Of a DNA stretch of 7,727 bases, positions 1-4,658 are shown one piece after another; position 1 is the stretch's first letter, and each line of letters begins with the position of its first letter. The translations under genes and the position numbers were made by a program. The notes under the pieces are model-generated. The model had not been told where the DNA came from, searched no databases, and was given only the letters and a program-made list of their open reading frames with translations. Source of the stretch: CAYRGG01 sp964423745 (GTDB taxonomy: Bacteria; Pseudomonadota; Gammaproteobacteria; Competibacterales; Competibacteraceae); assembly GCA_964423745.1 (NCBI GenBank), contig CAYRGG010000113.1:1-7727 (forward strand), written 5' to 3'.

Positions 1-7
1 GTTAGCC
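1..7 (+). other. R' core of an upstream attC/attI junction (site truncated by window edge)
   Basis: The first seven bases are GTTAGCC, one base off the integron core consensus GTTRRRY. Integrase cuts after the G, so TTAGCC would be the 5' end of the first cassette. It is the exact reverse complement of the R'' core GGCTAAC at 708-714, as expected for the two ends of one circular cassette. The rest of the upstream site is outside the window, so it could be an attC or the attI. Confidence 0.7.
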
Positions 8-21
8 GTCAAAGGAGAGAA

Positions 22-294
22 ATGAGCGAGATCGTTCAGAAGAGTTCAGGTCTGAAACGTCCCAGGCATCCAATACCGGATTTTGTTGTGCGGGCACTGG
101 AAGAACATGGTTTGATGGCTGAATACAAAGTGCGCCCAGCATATCAACAGAATGACTACATCGGATGGATAAACAATGCGAAGCTTCAAGAAACGAAAGA
201 AAAAAGGCTTCACCAGCTGCTTGAGGAGCTTGGAAAAGGTGGTGTATATATGAAAATGTCTCACCCGCCATCGAGGAAAAACAAGAAAGGATAG
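22..294 (+). CDS. YdeI/OmpD-associated-family small protein
   Basis: This 90-residue protein resembles the C-terminal OmdA-type segment of YdeI/OmpD-associated proteins. The first 20 or so residues are basic and Pro-rich. Residues about 19-80 carry the family hallmarks: a helix beginning IPDFVVRALEEHG, then RPAYQQNDYIGWI, an Ala-Lys-x-x-Glu-Thr segment with K-R-L, and a terminal YMKMSH. Full-length YdeI proteins are about twice this size, but stand-alone short forms exist. The start is well supported by AAGGAGA a few bases upstream of the ATG. It lies 8 bp before the RidA-like gene, so the two are probably co-transcribed. YdeI-like proteins have been linked to resistance to cationic peptides or bacteriocins, but the biochemical role is unknown. 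The tail is very basic (RKNKKG). No signal peptide or membrane segment is visible. Confidence 0.72.
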   Translation: MSEIVQKSSGLKRPRHPIPDFVVRALEEHGLMAEYKVRPAYQQNDYIGWINNAKLQETKEKRLHQLLEELGKGGVYMKMSHPPSRKNKKG

Positions 295-302
295 AAGGTG
301 AA

Positions 303-713
303 ATGGGCATAAAATACCTAACTCCGGATGGTTTACACAATAATCCCGCGTTTTCACAGGTTGTTGAAACTGAGGGCGATGTGCGAACGGTCTATGTTGG
401 TGGTCAGAATGCCATCAGTTCTTCCGGCGAGTTAGTCGGAGAAGGTGATATGCGACAACAAGCAAATCAGGTTTTCAAGAATCTTGAAATCGCACTCTCT
501 GCGGCAGGTGCCCGGCTAGAAAACGTCATCAAATGGAACGTTTATGTTTTACAAGGTCAACCACCGCAACCCGCTTTTGAAGAGTTCCAGCGCGTATGGG
601 GTGATCGCCCGAATCCGCCACTTGTTACGGTTCTTTTTGTTGCAGGGTTAGCGAACCCGGATTTTCTGCTGGAGATTGAAGCAATTGCAGTCGTCTCTCG
701 TAACAACGGCTAA
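303..713 (+). CDS. RidA/YjgF/YER057c/UK114-family protein (Rid subgroup lacking the catalytic Arg)
   Basis: This 136-residue protein is full length for the Rid family. Visible hallmarks are the strand YVGGQNAISSSGELVG (about 31-46), the helix MRQQANQVFKNLEIALSAAGA (about 50-70), then LENVIKWNVYV, and the C-terminal EIEAIAVV (about 124-131). RidA proper hydrolyses reactive enamine/imine intermediates using an Arg in a P-A-R-S/T motif. The aligned stretch here reads NPPLVTV, with Leu107 where Arg is expected, so classical 2-aminoacrylate deaminase activity is doubtful. It fits the less-characterised Rid subgroups better. The stop codon TAA lies inside the R'' core of the following attC, so the gene fills the cassette to its edge. 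Translation may be coupled to the upstream gene 8 bp away; the Shine-Dalgarno (GAAGGTGA) is modest. It is probably cytosolic and trimeric, as known for the family. Confidence 0.85.
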   Translation: MGIKYLTPDGLHNNPAFSQVVETEGDVRTVYVGGQNAISSSGELVGEGDMRQQANQVFKNLEIALSAAGARLENVIKWNVYVLQGQPPQPAFEEFQRVWGDRPNPPLVTVLFVAGLANPDFLLEIEAIAVVSRNNG

Positions 714-771
714 CCCAGCGCTCAACCCGACCGCTCGCTACGCTCCCGGCGGGTTAGCTTGGTTGTTAGGC
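708..771 (+). other. attC recombination site of cassette 1
   Basis: The R'' core GGCTAAC is at 708-714 and the R' core GTTAGGC at 765-771. Between them, GCT plus AACCCG (720-722, 724-729) pairs with CGGGTTAGC (750-758), leaving C723 unpaired. A single extrahelical base in the L'' arm is the recognised orientation signal for integron integrase on folded bottom-strand attC. Total length is 64 bp, within the usual range. The central loop (about 730-749) is variable and GC-rich. Confidence 0.88.
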
Positions 772-804
772 AGGACCGTGCAGTCAGCAGAAAGAAAATA
801 GCGA

Positions 805-1065
805 ATGGAAAAATATGACAAACTTCGGCAAAAACTTCTAAGTGGTACATCGGATGCAGATATTAGCTTCTTGGAGTTGTGTCAACTCCTCAAGCGCCTT
901 GGATTCAACGAAAGAGTTAAAGGAGATCACCACATATTTACAAAGAGCAATGTTGCCGAAATTATTAACCTCCAGCCCAAAAAAAACAAAGCGAAGGCGT
1001 ATCAAGTCAAACAAGTCAGAAATTTGATTCTCAAATACCGGCTCGGTGACCGTGATGTCGATTAA
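805..1065 (+). CDS. hicA: HicA-type mRNA interferase toxin
   Basis: This 86-residue protein fits the HicA (YcfA-like) family, small dsRBD-fold ribonucleases that cleave mRNA and are neutralised by HicB. The diagnostic stretch is LLKRLGFNERVKGDHHIF (about 28-45): a helix ending LGF, then G-D-H-H-x-F in place of the usual G-S-H-H-x-F. His42 is the expected catalytic residue. The second half carries the usual basic tail (KKNKAKAYQVKQVRNLILKY), where one helix packs against the core. At 86 residues it is slightly longer than the common 60-80, because of about 15 extra N-terminal residues. The start ATG has only a weak A-rich ribosome site. The 3' end overlaps hicB, which is typical of coupled toxin-antitoxin genes. 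Ser-to-Asp before the catalytic His is within family variation, but I cannot confirm activity. Confidence 0.82.
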   Translation: MEKYDKLRQKLLSGTSDADISFLELCQLLKRLGFNERVKGDHHIFTKSNVAEIINLQPKKNKAKAYQVKQVRNLILKYRLGDRDVD

Positions 1066-1267
1066 ATATGAAATGATCATTTACTGGAGCGATGAAGATA
1101 ACGCCTTCATCGTTGAGGTGCCAGAACTGCCGGGCTGCGTGGCCGATGGGCACACCTATCAAGAAGCCGTGGCTAAGGCAGAAATTATCATTCAGGAGTG
1201 GATTGAAACGGCTAAAGAGTTAGGTCGTTCTATTCCTGAACCGAAGGGAAAGTTAATGTATGCTTAA
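1055..1267 (+). CDS. hicB: HicB-type antitoxin (short form)
   Basis: This is a HicB antitoxin with the classic opening KYEMIIYWSDEDNAFIVEVPELPGCVADGHTYQEAV (partial RNase H-like fold), followed by a helix ending at ELGRSIPEPKGK. I chose ATG 1055 (70 residues) because it leaves the family-typical MSIKYEMIIYWS start and has GGTGA a few bases upstream. A GTG at 1046 would add three residues. It overlaps hicA by 11 bp. The protein stops soon after the IPEP motif and has no C-terminal ribbon-helix-helix or Xre-type DNA-binding domain, so it probably neutralises HicA without autoregulating through its own DNA binding. Such short HicBs are common. The stop TAA is inside the R'' core of the following attC. 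Confidence 0.85.
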   Translation: MSIKYEMIIYWSDEDNAFIVEVPELPGCVADGHTYQEAVAKAEIIIQEWIETAKELGRSIPEPKGKLMYA

Positions 1268-1335
1268 CCACCAAATCAACCTGACCGCCTGTGTCGCTAG
1301 CGCTCCTCGGCGGCAGGTTATTTGGGGCGTTAGCT
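1262..1335 (+). other. attC recombination site of cassette 2
   Basis: The R'' core GCTTAAC (1262-1268) and R' core GTTAGCT (1329-1335) flank an almost ideal imperfect stem. CCAAAT (1271-1276) pairs with ATTTGG (1320-1325), C1277 is extrahelical, and AACCTG (1278-1283) pairs with CAGGTT (1314-1319). A further CCGCC (1285-1289) pairs with GGCGG (1309-1313). The 74-bp site has the same architecture and the same extrahelical C before AAC as the site of cassette 1. The R' core marks the start of a third cassette. Confidence 0.92.
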
Positions 1336-1580
1336 CCCCAGCCGGAAACCGTCGTCGAAGTGGCAATAACTGTCTCTGCTCTGCTAGGCTGTGGTTGCCA
1401 GCGTTAATTATGACCGGAAAGCCAATGGAGCTGCAAAGCCCGTTCGTTAGCTTGGTCACGATGATAAATCGGGTCTATTGTTGATGGCGTTGCACGTTTT
1501 TGTGCGAACGACCTCGTTGGGAAAAGTTCATGAAGTGCTGATCATCGTACGTGGCAACCTGTGTTATTGAAGAGGTAGTG
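1336..1580 (+). ncRNA. Candidate IS110 bridge RNA region / 5' stub of cassette 3 (noncoding)
   Basis: This is 245 bp without a convincing gene, between the R' core of attC 2 and the IS110 transposase start at 1581. It contains three foldable units. TGGCAA (1361-1366) pairs with TTGCCA (1395-1400) around a 28-nt loop. CCA and AGCT (1422-1424, 1429-1432) can pair with AGCTTGG (1449-1455). A strong hairpin, CGTT-GCAC (1488-1495) with GTGC-G-AACG (1502-1510), has a T-rich loop. IS110-group elements are known to encode a structured RNA with two large guide loops in the long 5' end before the transposase, and this matches in position and shape. The IS left end is not determined, so the first part may be cassette 3 DNA. 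Guide loops are inferred only. Confidence 0.33.
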
Positions 1581-2933
1581 ATGATGAGCAAGCGAGAGCG
1601 AAGAGGTTGGGTGCAGGACGTGTCTCTGCCGCTCGTGAATGCAAGAGCCGCTGGGATCGATATTGGCGGTAGCAGTCATTTTGTTGCGGTGCCAACAGAC
1701 ATGGCCGAGGCTGCAGTGCAAGAGTTTAGCTGCTTTACAGAGGATCTAGGCACGATGAGTTGGTGGTTGAAGGCCTGTGGTGTGACGACGGTGGCGATCG
1801 AATCGACGGGGGTGTACTGGATACCGGTGTTTGAGCTGCTAGATTGGGATGGGTTCGAAGTGCTACTGGTGAATGCGCGTCAAGTCAGTCATGTACTGGG
1901 GAGCAAAAGTGATGTCTCGGACTGCCAGTGGTGACAGCGATTGCACAGTTTTGGATTGCTGCGCGGGTCGTTTCGTTCGGCGGACGCTTACTGTGAGCTG
2001 CGCGGACTGGTGCGCCAGCGCGGGGAGCTGATCTGCTCGGGTTCGCGTCAGGTGCAGTTGATGCAAAAAGCGTTGACGCAGATAAACGTGCATTTAATGG
2101 AGGTGGTCTCTGATATTATAGGTCAAACGGGGTTGTTGATTATTCGAGCGATCTTAGCCGGGGAGCGCGAGCCGAAGGGGTTGGCCGAGCGGCGCGATCC
2201 GCGCTGCAAACGCACGAAGAAAGAAGTTGTTCGGGCGTTAGATGGAAACTACCGCGTGGAGCATCTGATGGCCTTAGCTCAGGCGGTGAGGTTATAGGAC
2301 ACGTATTGGGCGTTGATTGGCGAACTGGAACGCGAGATCGAAGCGAGTGCGGAACGCTTGCTGGCGGATGTACGCGAAGTGCAAGCGAAGGCGCTGGTGC
2401 GAGGTAAGGCGAATAAGAAAACCGACTATGGGTTTGATGTGCAAGCGTTGTGGTATCGCAAATCGGGCGTGGATCTGACGCGCATCGAGGGAATCAGCGC
2501 CAACACGGCGAGCGTCATCTTCAGTGAGCTGGGGTTGGATCTGTCGCGTTTTCCCGGCGAGAAGTATTTTACGTCGTGGTTAGGGCTGTGCCCGCATCAC
2601 GCCATTTCGGGTGGGAAGGTGTTGAGCCGACGGACGTTACGCAGTACGAATCGGGTGGCGAATGCGTTGCGCATGGCAGCGATGACGGTACGACGAAGTC
2701 AAAGTTGGTTGGGAGCATTCTATCGGCGGATGTCCTCGCGGCTGGGTGTAGCAAAGGCGGTGACGGCGAAAGCGCACAAGCTGGCGAAGATCGTCTATGC
2801 GATGTTGACCCAAGGAGAAGAGTATGTGGTCCGAGGCCAGCAAGCCTACGAGGAACAGTTCCGCCAGCAGCAAATACGGTGGTTGGAAAAACAGGCGAAA
2901 TCATTAGGCTTTCAGGTGGTTGTGCCCAGTTAG
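1581..2933 (+). pseudogene. IS110-family transposase with two nonsense codons
   Basis: One reading frame runs from ATG 1581 (AGAGG just upstream) to TAG 2931-2933, about 450 codons, the normal family length. It is broken by TGA at 1932-1934 and TAG at 2295-2297, with no frameshift. The N-terminal RuvC-like DEDD domain is recognisable: GIDIGG (first Asp), AIESTGVYWIP (Glu), and SDVSDCQW (last Asp pair). The C-terminal transposase domain shows IEGISANTASVIFSELG (helix-hairpin-helix), then SWLGLCPHHAISGGKVLS, whose SGG region holds the expected catalytic serine, and NRVANALRMAA. From family resemblance the stops replace a Leu (DCQW-L-Q) and an aromatic residue (AVRL-Y/F-D). The clean frame suggests recent inactivation. 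Three separate translated fragments are possible, but an active transposase is not expected. Confidence 0.88.
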
Positions 2934-3012
2934 CCACTTTTAAGTTATTGGAAAGGTTTTGCATTCCGCTGGCAATCTCTCTAGCTGAAAGTAATCCATT
3001 GGCTTACACTTT

Positions 3013-3026
3013 AGTTTATGTAAACT
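3013..3026. promoter_or_regulatory. Palindrome over the start of the toxin remnant (possible operator)
   Basis: AGTTTATGTAAACT is a perfect inverted repeat with 6-bp arms and a 2-bp centre. It spans the predicted start codon (3018-3020) of the HigB-like pseudogene. Toxin-antitoxin operons are usually repressed by antitoxin binding to such palindromes near the start. Part of the symmetry depends on the T that also creates the stop at codon 2, so it may be partly fortuitous. Confidence 0.25.
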
Positions 3027-3240
3027 GTTGCTGAAATGCCAGATTATATGAGTCGAGTTGAACGATTATTGTCAACGAGTGAGCGGCAAGCAGTTATTGA
3101 TTACTTAGCAGTATCACCCAAAACGGGTGTTCTCATGCAAGGTACAGGACAGGCGGCGTTCGTAAGCTTCGTTGGTCACGCTACGGTACAGGTAAAAGCA
3201 GTGGAGTACATGTGATTTACTATTATTCCGATCGCTCCAA
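3018..3240 (+). pseudogene. HigB/RelE-type toxin, inactivated and 3'-truncated
   Basis: The coding trace begins ATG-TAA-ACT-GTT-GCT-GAA, matching the family start M-K-T-V-x-E with codon 2 mutated to a stop. It continues as MPDYMSRVERLLSTSERQAV, then IDYLAVSPKTGVLMQGTG. At 3143-3152 the five bases ACAGG occur twice in tandem. Removing one copy restores GTGGVRKLRWSRYGTGKSSG and then VHVIYYYSDRS, the conserved HigB-like core with basic catalytic residues. After about 3235 similarity stops and IS4-transposase sequence begins, so the C-terminal 30-40 residues are missing. No antitoxin gene remains. In the family this toxin is a ribosome-dependent mRNA endonuclease encoded before its Xre-type antitoxin. 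Loss of the antitoxin would be tolerated only with a dead toxin. It may be the original content of cassette 3. Confidence 0.75.
3143..3152 (+). repeat. 5-bp tandem duplication (ACAGG x2) causing the toxin frameshift
   Basis: ACAGGACAGG interrupts the toxin frame. Deleting one 5-bp unit gives GGT-ACA-GGC-GGC-GTT-CGT (GTGGVR), exactly the expected conserved motif. This pinpoints the inactivating event as slippage or a short duplication rather than random divergence. Confidence 0.75.
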
Positions 3241-3689
3241 CGGGGCGAAGTCCATTACCTATACGGGCGTCGCCCCGTGTAGGGGTGCTTTGTCTTTCTG
3301 ATAGCCCTGCGCCTGGAGGGTGGCTCGCTGTTGTTGGTCGCCACCACCGACCACCCTGAGCATGCTCTGAACGACTACGCCCATCGCTGGGATATTGAGG
3401 TGCTGTTCGCCGCGCTGAAAAAACGCGGCTTTCGCTTCGAGGACACGCACCTGACTCACCCAGAGCGCCTCAGCCGACTCACGGCGCTCTTGGCCATTGC
3501 GTTTGCCTGGGCCTATCACACTGGAGAGGTGCTCTCTCAAGAGCAGCCGATTCCTTTTAAAAAACCCTCGACAGACCCCTCAAGACCTTCTTTCGACATG
3601 GCCTCGATTTCATCCGCCATGTCCTGTTCAACCTCCCCGACAAACTTAGGGAGTTTCAGTGGTTGCTGAGATTTTTGTCATGTACATAG
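3232..3689 (+). pseudogene. IS4-family transposase, 3' fragment with stop and frameshift
   Basis: This is the C-terminal part of a DDE transposase of the IS4 family. In one frame it reads LYGRRPV, a TAG stop (3280-3282), then GCFVFLIALRLEGGSLLLVA, TTDHPEHALNDYAHRWDIEV, and LFAALKKRGFRFEDTHLTHP followed by ERLSRLTALLAIAFAWAYHT. The Y-x-x-R-W-x-I-E-x-L-F-x-x-L-K signature containing the catalytic Glu (within WDIEVLF) is intact. Near 3560-3575 the frame shifts, and the end reads KTFFRHGLDFIRHVLFNLPD then KLREFQWLLRFLSCT and stop at 3687-3689. The N-terminal two-thirds with the two catalytic Asp residues is missing, and so are both terminal inverted repeats. The left junction is with the toxin remnant. 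The right junction falls at the transposase stop codon, immediately before copper-gene coding sequence. Confidence 0.85.
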
Positions 3690-3722
3690 CAAAAAAAGAT
3701 TATTTCAAGTCGTAGTTTACTC

Positions 3723-4178
3723 ATGGCTATAACTGCAATTGCAGCGTTGTTGTTAACAGGTGTTTTATCAGCAAATGCTTTTGCTCAGGAAGTTACCGTC
3801 TATAAAAGTCCTTTATGTGGGTGCTGTGGTAAATGGGTGGAGCATATGCGCAAAGCCAGTTTTGATATAAAAACCCGTGATGTGGACAATTTAAACCAAA
3901 TTAGAGCCGAGCATGGAGTTTCGTCGGAACTTGCCTCTTGTCATACCGCCACAGTTGGCGACTACGCAGTGGAAGGTCATGTGCCTGCTGATGCTATCAA
4001 GCGTTTACTGGCCGAGAGCACTGATAGTGTTAAAGGTATCGCTGTACCTGGTATGCCCATGGGAGCCCCCGGTATGGCACCTACAGGATCAGCCGCGATG
4101 CACACATCCCACGATGTGTCATATTACGTGCTTACCTTCGACGCCGCTGGCAATACCACGGTTTACGAGAGCCGCTGA
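3723..4178 (+). CDS. CopG-like DUF411 periplasmic copper-binding protein (5' end probably altered)
   Basis: This 151-residue exported protein belongs to the DUF411/CopG family, thioredoxin-like periplasmic copper-resistance proteins. Residues 1-21 are a hydrophobic signal sequence ending ANAFA, with cleavage expected before QEVTVYKSP. The metal motif is SPLCGCCGKW (Cys32, Cys34, Cys35), and conserved SCHT (Cys73, His74) and GHVP (His86) complete the ligand set; known CopG builds a Cys-bridged copper cluster with such residues. The tail is Met/His rich (GMPMGAPGMAPTG, MHTSH). The ATG at 3723 has no good ribosome site and gives a signal peptide with no basic n-region. Open frame continues upstream through KKIISSRSLL to the stop at 3687-3689, so the native start was probably lost at the IS4 junction. 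The ATPase gene lies 830 bp downstream on the same strand. Confidence 0.85.
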   Translation: MAITAIAALLLTGVLSANAFAQEVTVYKSPLCGCCGKWVEHMRKASFDIKTRDVDNLNQIRAEHGVSSELASCHTATVGDYAVEGHVPADAIKRLLAESTDSVKGIAVPGMPMGAPGMAPTGSAAMHTSHDVSYYVLTFDAAGNTTVYESR

Positions 4179-4244
4179 GTAGCAAAGTGGTTAAAAGTGC
4201 TTACCACTATTTCCTGCGTAGGCGACTTGTTGCCCACGCTACTC
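4177..4244. terminator. Nested inverted repeats between convergent genes (possible bidirectional terminator)
   Basis: GAGTAGC (4177-4183) and GCTACTC (4238-4244) are a perfect 7-bp inverted repeat, extended by GTGG (4187-4190) with CCAC (4234-4237). Inside, AGTGGT (4186-4191) pairs with ACCACT (4203-4208) as a smaller hairpin. The structure spans the whole gap between the stop codons of the convergent copG-like and vapC-like genes. There is no clear T-tract, so an intrinsic terminator is not certain. Confidence 0.3.
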
Positions 4245-4658
4245 CATGGAATCGAGTAGGATCAGCAATTCTTCAGGCGTGTAGACAGTGACGGGCGAAT
4301 TTGAAAAATACTTTTTGTTTCTTGTCGCAATAACATCAGCGGATACCAGTAAAGCCGATTGACTCAATACAGCATCCTCGAAGTCACTAAAACCTGCCTG
4401 CAAAGTGGTCTCGATGACCCTTCGATCAACAGGCGCAATCTCAAGCATGGAAAGTAACGTCTGCACATGCCGACTGGCTTCGTACCTGTCCACTGCTTTA
4501 CAACACAAATAAAAAATGGTTGTAATAGTTGTTGCACAGGCATACCCCGCGAACTCTCCCCTTTCGGCCTTTGATAGCAGTGCCGCCGACGATGTTGCGA
4601 AGGGTTCGCGATCGAGAAGGATATCCAGTAGAACATTCGTATCGAAGAGAACTTTCAA
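4239..4658 (-). CDS. vapC: PIN-domain ribonuclease toxin (VapC-like, PIN_3 type)
   Basis: This 139-residue PIN-domain protein carries the metal-binding acidic motifs MKVLFDTNVLLD (Asp6, Asn8, Asp12) and GFSDFEDAVL (Asp92, Glu94, Asp95). A typical late motif ATRNKKYF (112-118) follows, and the sequence ends P-x-x-x-Y-T-P-E-E-L. It resembles the PIN_3 group, which lacks the usual mid-domain Glu of canonical VapC (here CATTITTIFYLCCK). PIN toxins are Mg2+-dependent endoribonucleases acting on tRNA or rRNA. It is encoded immediately after the antitoxin gene with a 4-bp ATGA overlap (4655-4658), so the two are translationally coupled. The full length and all visible acidic residues suggest an active toxin. 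It is convergent with the copG-like gene and antisense to the copper genes on either side. Confidence 0.87.
   Translation of the reverse strand: MKVLFDTNVLLDILLDREPFATSSAALLSKAERGEFAGYACATTITTIFYLCCKAVDRYEASRHVQTLLSMLEIAPVDRRVIETTLQAGFSDFEDAVLSQSALLVSADVIATRNKKYFSNSPVTVYTPEELLILLDSME

Larger units (their letters stand above)
2..765 (+). mobile_element. Integron gene cassette 1 (two genes)
   Basis: This cassette is bounded by core sites at 1-7 and 765-771. It is 764 bp long and holds two tightly spaced genes (YdeI-like and RidA-like) followed directly by an attC. No promoter is evident in the 20 bases before the first gene, as is usual for cassettes expressed from an upstream Pc promoter. Two-gene cassettes are less common than one-gene cassettes, and I see no second attC between the genes. 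The boundaries follow from the core sites; mobility is inferred. Confidence 0.75.
766..1329 (+). mobile_element. Integron gene cassette 2 (hicAB toxin-antitoxin)
   Basis: This 564-bp cassette starts at TTAGGC within the R' core 765-771 and ends at G1329 of the next R' core. It contains the hicA and hicB genes plus its own attC. Its 5' end (TTAGGC) and its R'' core (GCTTAAC, 1262-1268) are complementary except at one position. Toxin-antitoxin modules are common passengers of large chromosomal integrons, where they are thought to stabilise the array. The element type is read from the sequence; the stabilising role is inferred. Confidence 0.78.
1336..3010 (+). mobile_element. IS110-family insertion sequence, decayed (ends not resolved)
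   Basis: The element is identified by its transposase gene (1581-2933). Outer limits are approximate: the left end must lie right of the attC 2 core and left of 1581, and the right end between the transposase stop and the toxin pseudogene that begins near 3018. I see no flanking direct repeat or terminal inverted repeat, as expected of IS110-group elements, which lack them. The long 5' and short 3' noncoding flanks favour the IS110 group over the IS1111 group, if the left end is indeed near 1340. Some IS110/IS1111 elements are known to target attC sites, and this one sits just beyond an attC. Confidence 0.5.

Noticed and set aside
1260..1484. 74-residue open frame starting inside the attC of cassette 2
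   Set aside because: It begins within the recombination site stem, has no ribosome site, and its translation resembles no family I know; it is treated as noncoding.
1551..1580. GTG start at 1551 for the IS110 transposase
   Set aside because: ATG 1581 has AGAGG five bases upstream and gives the family-like MMSKRE start; the GTG has no such support.
2929..2935. GTTAGCC resembling an integron core at the transposase stop codon
   Set aside because: There is no paired L arm or second core nearby, and the bases are accounted for by the transposase C-terminus and stop.
2576..3034. 152-residue open frame across the IS110 3' end
   Set aside because: It is out of frame with the clearly homologous transposase and has no recognisable domain.
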